NCBI RefSeq assembly: GCF_001729745.1
Contig: NZ_CP017186.1
Coordinates: forward strand, 2,108,001 to 2,172,000
Reading direction: 5' to 3'
From: Enterobacter hormaechei subsp. hoffmannii
Lineage (GTDB): Bacteria > Pseudomonadota > Gammaproteobacteria > Enterobacterales > Enterobacteriaceae
Length of the DNA stretch: 64,000 bases
Part shown: piece by piece, positions 44,273 through 53,213 of the stretch
Layout of the letters: each line of letters begins with the position of its first letter
How positions within the stretch are numbered: position 1 is the stretch's first letter
Translations under genes and position numbers: made by a program
The notes under the pieces: generated by a model
The model's database searches: none
What the model saw: the letters and a program-made list of their open reading frames with translations, nothing else
What the model was told of the DNA's origin: nothing

Positions 44273-44335
44273 CCATTCTGAGTCGTTTCCCGTCACTCCT
44301 CTCTTCGATCCCTTTAAAATCCTGTCTCTGCAACC

Positions 44336-44351
44336 TGGCACTGTTTTTGCT
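44336..44351 (+). promoter_or_regulatory. Sigma-54 promoter of the urt operon
   Basis: TGGCAC-N5-TTGCT is an exact match to the -24/-12 consensus TGGCAC-N5-TTGCW, and lies 81 bases before the urtA start. It implies activation by an enhancer-binding protein, most simply NtrC under nitrogen limitation. Confidence 0.8.
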
Positions 44352-44431
44352 CTCCTGAAACTGGCGTTACTTTTTTCTGCGTCCGGCGGTAACGGACGTC
44401 TTCGCACAGCTTTCTTTTCAGGAGTGAAAAT

Positions 44432-45703
44432 ATGCACCGTCGTACCTTTATTAAAGCGTTCACCTTGTCCGCCTCCGTCATCGCCATGGGAATGAGCTTT
44501 GGCGTCCAGGCCGCAGAGACCATTAAAGTCGGGATTATGCACTCTCTCTCCGGCACGATGGCCATTTCAGAAACGCCCCTGAAAGATGTCGCCCTGATGA
44601 CCATCGATGAAATCAACGCTAAAGGCGGCGTGCTCGGGAAAAAGCTGGAGCCGGTGGTGGTTGACCCGGCATCCAACTGGCCGCTGTTTGCCGAAAAGGC
44701 CCGCCAGCTTCTGAGCCAGGATAAGGTCGCCGTGGTGTTTGGCTGCTGGACCTCCGTATCGCGTAAATCGGTTCTGCCGGTTTTTGAGGAGCTGAACGGT
44801 TTGCTGTTCTATCCGGTGCAGTATGAAGGTGAAGAGATGTCACCTAACGTCTTCTATACCGGCGCGGCGCCTAACCAGCAGGCGATCCCGGCGGTGGAGT
44901 ACCTGATGAGCGAGGACGGCGGCAGCGCGAAGCGCTTCTTCCTGCTGGGTACGGACTACGTTTACCCGCGCACTACTAACAAGATCCTGCGCGCCTTCCT
45001 GCACTCGAAAGGCGTTGAAGATAAAGATATTGAAGAGGTCTACACCCCATTTGGACATAGCGATTACCAGACCATCGTCGCCAGTATCAAAAAGTTCTCC
45101 ACGGGCGGCAAAACGGCAGTGGTCTCCACCATCAACGGTGATTCCAACGTGCCTTTCTATAAAGAACTGGCGAACCAGGGGCTGAAAGCCACGGACGTGC
45201 CGGTGGTGGCGTTCTCGGTGGGTGAGGAAGAACTGCGCGGCATTGATACCAAACCGCTGGTGGGTAACCTGGCGGCGTGGAACTACTTTGAATCCGTCGA
45301 CAACCCGACCAACCAGACCTTTGTCGCGGCTTACAAAGCCTACGCGAAAGCCCATAAGCTGCCGAATGCCGATACCGTGGTCACCAACGATCCGATGGAA
45401 GCGACTTACGTTGGCCTGCATATGTGGGCGCAGGCGGTTGAAAAAGCGGGAACAACCGACGTGGACAAAGTGCGCGCGGCAATGGCGGGCCAGTCGTTCA
45501 ACGCGCCGTCCGGCTTTACGCTGACCATGGACGCCACCAACCACCACCTGCATAAGCCCGTCATGATTGGTGAAATTGAAGGCAACGGCCAGTTCAACGT
45601 CGTCTGGCAAACCGAACAGCCGGTACGCGCTCAGCCGTGGAGCCCGTTTATCGCCGGGAATGACAAAAAGCCTGACCAGCCGATGAAAACCGCCAGCAAC
45701 TAA
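44432..45703 (+). CDS. urtA: UrtA, urea ABC transporter substrate-binding protein
   Basis: This 423-residue periplasmic protein has an RRTF twin-arginine-like signal (MHRRTFIKAF, cleavage near VQA-A, ~27). The mature part shows the UrtA pattern, GIMHSLSGTMAISETPLKDV, VVDPASNWPLFAEKARQLL, GCWTSVSRKSVLPVFEE and LFYPVQYEGEE. It binds urea with high affinity and delivers it to UrtBC. It is the first gene of a complete urtABCDE operon behind a sigma-54 promoter. The signal could go through Sec or Tat; the arginine pair alone does not decide this. Confidence 0.95.
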   Translation: MHRRTFIKAFTLSASVIAMGMSFGVQAAETIKVGIMHSLSGTMAISETPLKDVALMTIDEINAKGGVLGKKLEPVVVDPASNWPLFAEKARQLLSQDKVAVVFGCWTSVSRKSVLPVFEELNGLLFYPVQYEGEEMSPNVFYTGAAPNQQAIPAVEYLMSEDGGSAKRFFLLGTDYVYPRTTNKILRAFLHSKGVEDKDIEEVYTPFGHSDYQTIVASIKKFSTGGKTAVVSTINGDSNVPFYKELANQGLKATDVPVVAFSVGEEELRGIDTKPLVGNLAAWNYFESVDNPTNQTFVAAYKAYAKAHKLPNADTVVTNDPMEATYVGLHMWAQAVEKAGTTDVDKVRAAMAGQSFNAPSGFTLTMDATNHHLHKPVMIGEIEGNGQFNVVWQTEQPVRAQPWSPFIAGNDKKPDQPMKTASN

Positions 45704-45725
45704 GCCACCACCAGGGAGAGACGTC

Positions 45726-47300
45726 ATGAACGCCATACGCATGATGATTGCGATTGTGTGGCTTACCGGACTGCTGCCAGGGATGGCGCAGGCATCGGAT
45801 GCCGATGATTTCGTTGCCGCTAGCCGCAGCCAGCAAACCGCCATGCTGACCCGCTGGGCAGCCACGCCGGAACCTGCACGTTTGCCGCTGCTTAAGGCGC
45901 TGCAACAGGAGAACCTTTATACCGACAGCCAGAAGAAGGCATTTACCCGCATCGACGGCGAAATGGTTGCCCTGGGCGCGGCAAAAAGCGCTGAAGGCAC
46001 GACCAAAGCCGTGCGGCTGACCAACCGACTGCGCGTGTTAACCGTCACGGCGCTGGCGACGCATCAGCTTGTCAGTGACAGTGTCACAGAAAGGCGTCAT
46101 GCCGCGCGGCAACTTCAGCGTGACGCCCAGCCGGATATGCTCGGCTTTCTGCAACAGCGGGCCAGTAGCGAAACGGACGACGTCACCCGACAGTCGCTGA
46201 TGCTGGCGCTGGCAAACCTCCAGCTGACGAGCCCACAGGCTGAAGTACGGCTCAAGGCTGTTGAGCTGTTGGGACAGTCTGACGATCCGGACGTGCAGGC
46301 CACGCTGACGCCGTTCACCCGGACACAAACCGAGCCGGACGCACGGGTACGTGCCGCCGCCGCTGAGAGCCTGGAGCGTATTCAGCACCGGCTGATGTGG
46401 GGCGAACTGCTGGGGCAGGCCTTCATGGGCCTGTCGTTGGGGTCGGTACTCTTGCTGGCCGCGCTCGGGCTGGCTATCACCTATGGTCTGCTGGGGGTGA
46501 TTAACATGGCTCACGGTGAAATGCTGATGCTCGGGGCGTATGCCACCTGGATGGTGCAGCAGGTAATGGCGCAGTGGATGCCTCAGTGGCTGGCGCTTTA
46601 TCCGGTGGTGGCGCTGCCGGTGGCGTTTTGCCTGACCGCAGGCATCGGGATGGTGCTGGAGCGCACGGTGATCCGCCATCTTTATGGCCGCCCGCTGGAA
46701 ACCCTGCTCGCCACCTGGGGGATCAGCCTGATGCTTATCCAACTGGTGCGAATGACCTTTGGCGCCCAGAATCTTGAGGTCGCTAACCCGGCCTGGCTGT
46801 CCGGCGGGGTGCAGGTTTTCGCCAACCTGACGCTGCCCTGGAACCGTATTGTGGTGCTCGGCTTTGTACTGCTGGTGCTGTTCTTCACCTGGCTCATTCT
46901 GAACAAAACGCGTCTGGGTCTCAACGTGCGGGCGGTGACGCAAAACCGCAGCATGGCGGCCTGCTGCGGCGTTCCCACCGGACGGGTAGATATGCTGGCG
47001 TTTGGCCTTGGGTCCGGCATTGCCGGGTTGGGCGGCGTGGCGTTGTCCCAGCTGGGGAACGTGGGGCCGGAGCTGGGCCAGGGATACATCATCGATTCAT
47101 TCCTGGTGGTGGTGCTCGGCGGCGTCGGCCAGCTGGCCGGTAGCGTCGCGGCGGCCTTTGGTCTGGGGATCTTCAATAAAATTCTTGAACCGCAGATGGG
47201 CGCCGTGCTGGGCAAGATCCTGATTCTGGTGGCGATCATTCTGTTTATCCAGAAACGTCCGCAGGGGTTATTCGCACTTAAAGGGAGGGTGACAGACTGA
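45726..47300 (+). CDS. urtB: UrtB, urea ABC transporter permease
   Basis: This 524-residue inner-membrane permease has an N-terminal signal-like helix (~1-21) and a ~200-residue periplasmic extension of helical repeats (for example HAARQLQRDAQPDMLGFLQQ), typical of UrtB. The LivH-like permease domain lies at ~235-520, with about eight hydrophobic segments and the conserved NMAHGEMLMLGAYATW motif. It pairs with UrtC to form the urea channel. It starts 23 bases after urtA, and its stop overlaps the urtC start by one base (TGATG). Confidence 0.95.
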   Translation: MNAIRMMIAIVWLTGLLPGMAQASDADDFVAASRSQQTAMLTRWAATPEPARLPLLKALQQENLYTDSQKKAFTRIDGEMVALGAAKSAEGTTKAVRLTNRLRVLTVTALATHQLVSDSVTERRHAARQLQRDAQPDMLGFLQQRASSETDDVTRQSLMLALANLQLTSPQAEVRLKAVELLGQSDDPDVQATLTPFTRTQTEPDARVRAAAAESLERIQHRLMWGELLGQAFMGLSLGSVLLLAALGLAITYGLLGVINMAHGEMLMLGAYATWMVQQVMAQWMPQWLALYPVVALPVAFCLTAGIGMVLERTVIRHLYGRPLETLLATWGISLMLIQLVRMTFGAQNLEVANPAWLSGGVQVFANLTLPWNRIVVLGFVLLVLFFTWLILNKTRLGLNVRAVTQNRSMAACCGVPTGRVDMLAFGLGSGIAGLGGVALSQLGNVGPELGQGYIIDSFLVVVLGGVGQLAGSVAAAFGLGIFNKILEPQMGAVLGKILILVAIILFIQKRPQGLFALKGRVTD

Positions 47301-48373
47301 TGAGCCAGCCATTGACCTTAACACTGGCGCGCAGGGCACCGCGCACCGCGCAAATCTTCGGCAGTCTGCTGGTTGCGGCGCTGCTGGTGCTGCCTTTTCT
47401 CGCGCTGTTACCCGCAACGCATCCGCTGGCCGTTTCGACGTGGATGTTGACGCTTATCGGCAAGATCCTCTGCTACGCGGTTGTCGCCGTGGCCCTCGAT
47501 CTGGTCTGGGGCTATGCCGGTATGCTCTCGCTGGGGCACGGCATATTCTTCGCCCTGGGCGGCTATGCGATGGGCATGTACCTGATGCGCCAGGCGGCCG
47601 GGGACGGGCTGCCCGCGTTTATGTCGTTTCTCTCGTGGAGCGAACTGCCCTGGTTCTGGTGGGGAACGCAGCATTTTGCCTGGGCGTTGGTGTTAATCGT
47701 GACGATCCCCGGCCTGCTGGCGCTGGTCTTCGGCTGGTTTGCTTTCCGCTCGAAGATCAAAGGGGTCTATTTCTCCATCATGACCCAGGCGCTGACCTAT
47801 GCGGGCATGCTGCTGTTCTTTCGCAACGAAACCGGCTTTGGCGGCAATAACGGCTTTACCGGCTTTACCACGCTGCTCGGGTTTTCCGTTACGGCGACTA
47901 CCACGCGGATCGCGCTGTTTCTCGCAACGGTCATGCTGCTGCTTCTGGCCCTGGGCACAGGCTACGCGCTGGCGAAGAGTAAATTTGGCCGCATTTTAAC
48001 GGCGGTGCGCGATGCGGAAAACCGTCTGACGTTCTGCGGCTACGATCCGCGCGGCTTCAAGCTGCTGGTCTGGACGCTTTCCGCCGTACTGTGTGGTCTG
48101 GCGGGGGCGCTGTACGTTCCGCAGGTGGGTATTATCAACCCGGGTGAAATGTCGCCGACCAACTCGATTGAAGCGGCCATCTGGGTGGCGCTGGGCGGGC
48201 GCGGCACCCTGGTAGGCCCGGTGATTGGTGCGGCGCTGGTCAATGGTGCGAAGAGCTTTTTCACCGTGGCGATGCCGGAGTACTGGCAACTGTTTCTTGG
48301 GCTGATTTTCATCGCCGTGACGCTCTTTTTACCGCGCGGCGTGTTCGGTCTGTTTCGTAAGGGAGATAATTAA
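47300..48373 (+). CDS. urtC: UrtC, urea ABC transporter permease
   Basis: This 357-residue LivM-type permease has nine to ten hydrophobic segments and the family motifs WGYAGMLSLGHGIFFALGGY and GRILTAVRDAENRLTFCGYD (the loop that contacts the ATPase). It pairs with UrtB in the inner membrane. One-base stop/start overlaps at both ends (TGATG with urtB, TAATG with urtD) show tight translational coupling. The upstream ribosome site AAGGGAGGG lies inside urtB. Nothing unusual is seen. Confidence 0.95.
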   Translation: MSQPLTLTLARRAPRTAQIFGSLLVAALLVLPFLALLPATHPLAVSTWMLTLIGKILCYAVVAVALDLVWGYAGMLSLGHGIFFALGGYAMGMYLMRQAAGDGLPAFMSFLSWSELPWFWWGTQHFAWALVLIVTIPGLLALVFGWFAFRSKIKGVYFSIMTQALTYAGMLLFFRNETGFGGNNGFTGFTTLLGFSVTATTTRIALFLATVMLLLLALGTGYALAKSKFGRILTAVRDAENRLTFCGYDPRGFKLLVWTLSAVLCGLAGALYVPQVGIINPGEMSPTNSIEAAIWVALGGRGTLVGPVIGAALVNGAKSFFTVAMPEYWQLFLGLIFIAVTLFLPRGVFGLFRKGDN

Positions 48374-49170
48374 TGCAGCCCTCTGAAGGACTCTTTACCC
48401 GCCAGCTACCGGGCGATCGTTACCGTGAGCAGACCGATCCTGTGTTACAGCTCGAGGCCATTAACGTCAGTTTCGATGGTTTTCAGGCGTTGACCGATCT
48501 CTCACTTAATATCGGCATTGGAGAATTGCGCTGCATCATTGGCCCTAACGGCGCCGGTAAAACTACGCTGATGGACGTGATCACCGGCAAAACCCGGCCA
48601 AAAAGCGGGAAGGCTATTTACGATCAGTCCATCGATCTGACAGCCCTTGAACCGGCGGCCATTGCCCGTCAGGGCATTGGCCGTAAGTTTCAGAAACCGA
48701 CCGTGTTTGAAGCGCTGACCGTAGGGGAAAACCTCGAAATCGCCATGAAAGCCGACAGGTCCGTCTGGGCGAGCCTGCGGGCAAAACTCAGCGGCGAGCA
48801 GCGCGACCGCATTGACGAGATGTTGGTTTTGCTGCGGCTTGGCAGCGAGCGCGATCGCCGCGCCGGGCTGCTTTCCCACGGGCAGAAGCAGTTTCTGGAG
48901 ATCGGCATGCTGCTGGTGCAGGATCCGCATCTGTTGCTGCTGGACGAACCCGCCGCCGGTATGACCGACGCAGAGACGGAATACACAGCCGAGCTGTTCC
49001 GAACTCTGGCAGGCAAGCATTCGCTGATGGTGGTTGAGCACGATATGGGCTTCGTCGAGACCATCGCCGACCACGTCACGGTGCTGCATCAGGGGCGCGT
49101 ACTGGCCGAAGGCTCGCTTCGCGAGGTACAGGCCAATGAGCAGGTGATTGACGTCTATCTGGGACGCTAA
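48373..49170 (+). CDS. urtD: UrtD, urea ABC transporter ATPase
   Basis: This 265-residue LivG-like ATPase shows Walker A GPNGAGKTT (~57), Q-loop region GRKFQKPTVFEALTVGENLE, LSHGQKQFLEIG as a variant signature (SHGQ, typical of UrtD), Walker B LLLLDEPAAGMTD and an H-loop VVEHDMGFVE. It hydrolyses ATP on the cytoplasmic face of UrtBC together with UrtE. A ~25-residue N-terminal extension is normal for the subfamily. It overlaps urtC by one base and precedes urtE by nine bases. Confidence 0.96.
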   Translation: MQPSEGLFTRQLPGDRYREQTDPVLQLEAINVSFDGFQALTDLSLNIGIGELRCIIGPNGAGKTTLMDVITGKTRPKSGKAIYDQSIDLTALEPAAIARQGIGRKFQKPTVFEALTVGENLEIAMKADRSVWASLRAKLSGEQRDRIDEMLVLLRLGSERDRRAGLLSHGQKQFLEIGMLLVQDPHLLLLDEPAAGMTDAETEYTAELFRTLAGKHSLMVVEHDMGFVETIADHVTVLHQGRVLAEGSLREVQANEQVIDVYLGR

Positions 49171-49179
49171 GGAGAGGGG

Positions 49180-49878
49180 ATGTTACAGGTTAACGAGCTG
49201 AATCAGTACTACGGCGGAAGTCATATTCTGCGCGGGGTGAGCTTTGAGGCGGTGGTCGGGGAAGTTACCTGCCTGCTGGGGCGCAACGGGGTGGGGAAAA
49301 CCACACTGCTGAGGTGCCTGATGGGGCTGATCCCGGTGAAAGCCGGGGAGGTGGTCTGGCAGGGAAAGACCATCACTCACAGTAAACCGCACCAGCGGGT
49401 GCAGTCCGGCGTGGCGTATGTTCCGCAGGGGCGGGAGATTTTTCCGCGTCTGACCGTAGAAGAAAACCTGCTGATGGGACTGTCGCGCTTCTCCGCGGGA
49501 AACGCAAGGAGCGTGCCGGAGGAGATTTGGCAGCTTTTCCCGGTGCTGAAGGAGATGAAACACCGTCGCGGAGGCGATCTTTCCGGTGGTCAGCAGCAGC
49601 AGCTGGCGATTGGTCGCGCGCTGGCGAGCCGTCCACGGTTACTGATCCTGGATGAACCCACGGAAGGTATACAGCCGTCGGTGATTAAAGAGATTGGGCA
49701 GGTGATCCGCAGCCTGGCGAACCGGGGGGATATGGCGATCCTGCTGGTGGAGCAGTTTTATGATTTTGCGGCGGAGCTGGCCGACAGCTATCTGGTGATG
49801 TCGCGCGGCAGCATCGTCCAGCAGGGGCGCGGTGAGAACATGGAGCAGGAGGGGGTTCGCGGACTGGTTGCGATCTGA
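49180..49878 (+). CDS. urtE: UrtE, urea ABC transporter ATPase
   Basis: This 232-residue LivF-like ATPase carries Walker [10 protein letters not shown] (~33), the signature [15 protein letters not shown], Walker [15 protein letters not shown] and an H-loop-like [10 protein letters not shown] (Gln in place of His, usual for LivF types). It completes the UrtABCDE complex. AAGGAGAGGGG gives a strong ribosome site in the nine-base gap after urtD. Its stop codon overlaps the start of the zinT Zur box, so the operon ends with little room for a terminator; none was seen. Confidence 0.95.
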   Translation: MLQVNELNQYYGGSHILRGVSFEAVVGEVTCLLGRNGVGKTTLLRCLMGLIPVKAGEVVWQGKTITHSKPHQRVQSGVAYVPQGREIFPRLTVEENLLMGLSRFSAGNARSVPEEIWQLFPVLKEMKHRRGGDLSGGQQQQLAIGRALASRPRLLILDEPTEGIQPSVIKEIGQVIRSLANRGDMAILLVEQFYDFAAELADSYLVMSRGSIVQQGRGENMEQEGVRGLVAI

Positions 49879-49899
49879 AATGTTATACTATAACATCCT
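49877..49899 (+). promoter_or_regulatory. Zur box of zinT
   Basis: GAAATGTTATACTATAACAT closely follows the Zur consensus GAAATGTTATANTATAACAT. Its inner arms ATGTTATA / TATAACAT are perfect around a central C. It lies about 40 bases before the zinT start and overlaps the urtE stop. Confidence 0.9.
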
Positions 49900-49930
49900 C
49901 ATTCTTATAACACGGAATGAGGGTTTTGCT

Positions 49931-50569
49931 GTGGCTGCACAACTTGGAAAAATTGCGCTGACTCTGGGAACGCTGCTGGTAAGCGGCTCGCTTTTTGCCC
50001 ATTCGCACGGTCATCAGATGACGGAGGCGGAACAGAAGGCGGCAAACGGCGTCTTTGAGGATAAAGACGTCAGGGACAGGACGCTGTCTGACTGGGACGG
50101 GACCTGGCAGTCCGTTTACCCGTTCCTGCTTGATGGTTCGCTGGATCCGGTTTTCGAAAAGAAAGCGCAGAAGGGGGATAAATCCGCTGCCGAGGTGAAA
50201 GCCTACTACCGTAAGGGCTACGCGACGGACGTGGACGCCATCGGCATTGAAAACAACGTGATGGAATTCCACAGAGGCAAAACGGTGAGCAGCTGCCGCT
50301 ACGACTACAGCGGCTATAAAATTCTGACCTATGCGTCGGGGAAAAAAGGCGTGCGCTACCTGTTTGAATGTAAGGATAAGGCAAGCCAGGCGCCTAAGTT
50401 TGTGCAGTTCAGCGATCATACCATCGGGCCGAAAGCCTCTTCACACTTCCATATCTTTATGGGCAACACCTCCCACGAGGCGCTGCTGAAAGAGATGGAT
50501 AACTGGCCGACCTACTACCCGAACGAGATGTACAAAGAGCAGGTGGTGGAGGAGATGTTGCACCACTAG
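49931..50569 (+). CDS. zinT: ZinT (YodA), periplasmic zinc-binding protein
   Basis: The GTG at 49931 is chosen because GAGGG lies eight bases upstream and it gives a proper signal peptide (cleavage near LFA-H, ~23) and 212 residues, close to the E. coli length. An ATG at 49917 is in another frame, and the longer in-frame start lies within urtE. ZinT passes zinc to ZnuA during starvation. The histidine-rich start (HSHGH, residues 24-28) is shorter than in E. coli, and the zinc-site motif SSHFHIFMG (~170) is present. A Zur box controls it. Confidence 0.95.
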   Translation: MAAQLGKIALTLGTLLVSGSLFAHSHGHQMTEAEQKAANGVFEDKDVRDRTLSDWDGTWQSVYPFLLDGSLDPVFEKKAQKGDKSAAEVKAYYRKGYATDVDAIGIENNVMEFHRGKTVSSCRYDYSGYKILTYASGKKGVRYLFECKDKASQAPKFVQFSDHTIGPKASSHFHIFMGNTSHEALLKEMDNWPTYYPNEMYKEQVVEEMLHH

Positions 50570-50581
50570 GCTGTTGGATTT

Positions 50582-50654
50582 GCCGGGTGGGGGCTTAGCC
50601 TTACCCGGCGTGGGATTAGGGTTTCGTAGGTCGGGTAAGCGCAGCGCCACCCGA
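50582..50654. repeat. REP pair between zinT and ydeE, overlapping the ydeE 3' end
   Basis: Units 50582-50609 (gccgggt...acccggc) and 50631-50654 (tcgggtaagc...gccacccga) form an inverted BIME. The second lies within the open reading frame of the minus-strand ydeE gene. Confidence 0.85.
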
Positions 50655-51833
50655 CACGCTATCTTCACTTTTCACGCGCATCCCGCGCAAAACCATCAGC
50701 CACGCCGCAATAATGGCGGCCATCATAATAATAAATAACGACCAGTGCGGCAGATGGGTCAGGATGAGCCCGGTGATCATCGGGTTCGCCGCCGCGCCCA
50801 GCCAGCCCAGCGCCTGGGCGGAGAAGTAGCTCGCCTTCATGCCCGGCGGGGCGATATTGTCGATCAGCATGTATTCACCCGGGGCATAAATAATTTCACC
50901 CAGGGTGAAAATCGCCGCCGCAATCCCCCAGTAAAGCAGGTTCTCGCCGGAAAGCATAAACCCGCCCAGCCCTAGGATGAAAAAGAGCGTTGCGGCTGTC
51001 ATTAGCGGGCGGATGTTGCTTGCGGAGATCTTGCGGCCAAGCGCGTATTGCAGGGTGACCACCACCACTGCGTTGACGGGCAACACAACGGCCACCACCT
51101 TTTCTGCGAAATCGCTGTCCGCATACGCGGCGAGGACATACTGGGAAATGCAGCTGGCGAACGATCCGCCCACATAGGACGCCAGCAGGCCGGAGAGCGT
51201 GTACCAGAACAGCGCCCGGTCCTTCAGCAGCACCGAGGGCTGCCACGGCGCTTTTTCCTCCACGCTGTCAGACGCTACGCTTTTCTGCACAAAGAAATGG
51301 ATAAACCCGAGCGGCAGTGCGGCGCAGAAGGCCGCCAGCCAGAACGGCAGTTGCAGGCTGTACATCACCAGTAGAGTGCCAACCGGCGGCCCAATCGTCC
51401 AGCCGATGTTCAGGAAACTGTAGTTGAGTGAGAAAACGCGCGCCTTTTCGCTGGAGGTCAGCACGTCGGCAAACCACGCTTTCAGCACCGTTGAGAAGAC
51501 GGAATAGGCGCAGTTAATCAGGGCAAAGAACAACACCACCAGCGTCACGCTATTCACCAGCGGAATGGCCACAAACCCGGCGATAAAGGCCACGATGGCG
51601 ACCAGCATATAGCGTTTTTTGTCGAACTTGTCCGCCAGGATGCCAAACCCCAGGCTAAACACCACGCCAATGGTCAATGCCACGGTAAGGGCATAGCCAA
51701 TATTCTCCACGCTCATATCGTACACGCGTGTGAGATATATGGTCATAAAGGGCAGCGTTGCCCCGCGGCCAATTGTTAATAACAATGACGATGCCAGTAG
51801 CGCTGCGGTTGAGCGCCTGATTGATGGTTTCAT
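50616..51833 (-). CDS. ydeE: YdeE, MFS efflux transporter
   Basis: The ATG at 51833 follows AGGAAA and matches the E. coli YdeE start (MxxSxRRSTxALLASSLLL), giving 405 residues; an in-frame GTG-type start at 51848 would add five. Twelve membrane segments and the MFS loop motif GILADKFDKKRYM are clear. E. coli YdeE exports dipeptides and arabinose-like sugars when overexpressed. The last ~13 residues (ending GGAALTRPTKP) are encoded by a REP element, so the natural stop seems to have been displaced. It is divergent from eamA. Confidence 0.92.
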   Translation of the reverse strand: MKPSIRRSTAALLASSLLLTIGRGATLPFMTIYLTRVYDMSVENIGYALTVALTIGVVFSLGFGILADKFDKKRYMLVAIVAFIAGFVAIPLVNSVTLVVLFFALINCAYSVFSTVLKAWFADVLTSSEKARVFSLNYSFLNIGWTIGPPVGTLLVMYSLQLPFWLAAFCAALPLGFIHFFVQKSVASDSVEEKAPWQPSVLLKDRALFWYTLSGLLASYVGGSFASCISQYVLAAYADSDFAEKVVAVVLPVNAVVVVTLQYALGRKISASNIRPLMTAATLFFILGLGGFMLSGENLLYWGIAAAIFTLGEIIYAPGEYMLIDNIAPPGMKASYFSAQALGWLGAAANPMITGLILTHLPHWSLFIIMMAAIIAAWLMVLRGMRVKSEDSVSGGAALTRPTKP

Positions 51834-52027
51834 TTTCCTGCCCGACAAATGCTTATGCTTTTTTTTGTTGTGTTATTACAGGATTATCATGGGATCGGCA
51901 GCTTGTATAGCACCCAATTTATCCGCAAGTGCTTCTCCTCAGTACCAGAATTAATGATCTTCTCGCGGGGGTATTTTTTCTGTTACCTTGAAGTGTTTAC
52001 AAAAATTTAATAATTCAGGGGCGGAAA

Positions 52028-52927
52028 ATGACGCGGAAAGACGGGCTGTTAGCGTTACTGGTTGTCGTGGTGTGGGGACTCAATTTTGTGGTCATCAAAA
52101 TGGGGTTGCACAACATGCCTCCACTCATGCTGGCGGGTCTGCGCTTCCTGCTGGTGGCCTTCCCGGCGCTGCTTTTCGTTGCCCGCCCAAAGATTCCCCT
52201 GAAGCTTCTGCTGGGCTACGGCCTCACCATCAGCTTTGGTCAGTTTGCGTTTCTTTTTTGCGCTATCAAATTCGGTATGCCTGCGGGTCTGGCTTCGCTG
52301 GTGCTTCAGGTGCAGGCTTTCTTTACCATTATTCTCGGCGCGTTTGTCTTTGGCGAACGTTTGCAGGGCAAACAGCTGGCGGGCATTAGCCTTGCGGTCT
52401 TTGGCGTGCTGGTGCTGATAGAAGGCAGCCTCAACGGTCAGCATGTCGCGCTGCTGGGCTTTATGCTCACCCTGGCGGCGGGGCTGAGCTGGGCGTGCGG
52501 CAACATCTTTAACAAGCTGATAATGCAGCATGAGTCGCGTCCTGGGATCATGTCGCTGGTGGTCTGGAGCGCGTTGATCCCCATTGTGCCGTTTATGGCC
52601 GCGTCGTTTATTCTGGATGGTCCGCAGGTGATGCTGAAAAGCCTGGTGGAGATCGACCTGACGACCATTTTGTCGCTGATCTACCTGGCATTAGTCGCCT
52701 CAATCATTGGCTACGGCATCTGGGGATCGCTGCTCGGACGCTATGAAACCTGGCGCGTGGCGCCGTTATCGCTGCTGGTACCGGTAGTCGGGCTTGCCAG
52801 CGCCGCACTGTTGCTGGATGAAACGCTCAGCGCGCTGCAACTGTGTGGCGCAGGGCTGATTATGGCCGGGCTGTATATCAACGTCTTTGGCTTGCGGGTG
52901 CGTCGGGCGACGCGGGTGCGGAGTTAA
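52028..52927 (+). CDS. eamA: EamA (YdeD), O-acetylserine/cysteine exporter
   Basis: This 299-residue DMT-family protein has ten membrane helices and equals E. coli EamA in length and position beside marRAB. EamA exports cysteine-pathway metabolites such as O-acetylserine and cysteine. The first EamA half opens with VVVWGLNFVVIKMGLHNMPP, and the second is also complete. It ends at a hairpin shared with the converging mar operon. It is divergent from ydeE. Control by sulfur status is likely but no operator was recognised. Confidence 0.93.
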   Translation: MTRKDGLLALLVVVVWGLNFVVIKMGLHNMPPLMLAGLRFLLVAFPALLFVARPKIPLKLLLGYGLTISFGQFAFLFCAIKFGMPAGLASLVLQVQAFFTIILGAFVFGERLQGKQLAGISLAVFGVLVLIEGSLNGQHVALLGFMLTLAAGLSWACGNIFNKLIMQHESRPGIMSLVVWSALIPIVPFMAASFILDGPQVMLKSLVEIDLTTILSLIYLALVASIIGYGIWGSLLGRYETWRVAPLSLLVPVVGLASAALLLDETLSALQLCGAGLIMAGLYINVFGLRVRRATRVRS

Positions 52928-52932
52928 GGCAG

Positions 52933-52962
52933 AAAAAAGCCCCGCATTAGCGGGGCAAAAAC
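52933..52962. terminator. Bidirectional terminator between eamA and marB
   Basis: Perfect 7-bp arms gccccgc / gcggggc with an ATTA loop are flanked by AAAAAA on the left and AAAA on the right. The minus strand thus has a T6 tail to end marRAB. Termination of eamA is less efficient by this pattern. Confidence 0.82.
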
Positions 52963-52965
52963 GAA

Positions 52966-53181
52966 TTACAGGTCGTGATTATAATACGGCACGCCTAATT
53001 CGTCGGATTTGTCGCTGCCAGCGCCCATGTGATTGAAGTCCCAGGGCGACTGGTTTTGCGTGGACGGCATAATCATGGTGTCACGATTATTTTGCTGCCC
53101 CGCACTGGGGGTTTGCTCCGCGAAGCTCTGGCCGGAAACCAGCACCAGCAAGGTGAGGGCGGCGGAGGCGATAAATTTCAT
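52966..53181 (-). CDS. marB: MarB, small periplasmic protein of the mar operon
   Basis: This 71-residue protein has a signal peptide (MKFIASAALTLLVLVSGQSF, cleavage near SFA-E) and a polar mature segment ending in PYYNHDL. MarB is the third product of marRAB and mildly lowers marA expression by an unknown route. It lies 32 bases after marA on the same strand and ends near the operon terminator. Length and position match the E. coli gene. Confidence 0.88.
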   Translation of the reverse strand: MKFIASAALTLLVLVSGQSFAEQTPSAGQQNNRDTMIMPSTQNQSPWDFNHMGAGSDKSDELGVPYYNHDL

Positions 53182-53213
53182 GATTTCCTCGGTTACGTCT
53201 TAACAGGCGATGA

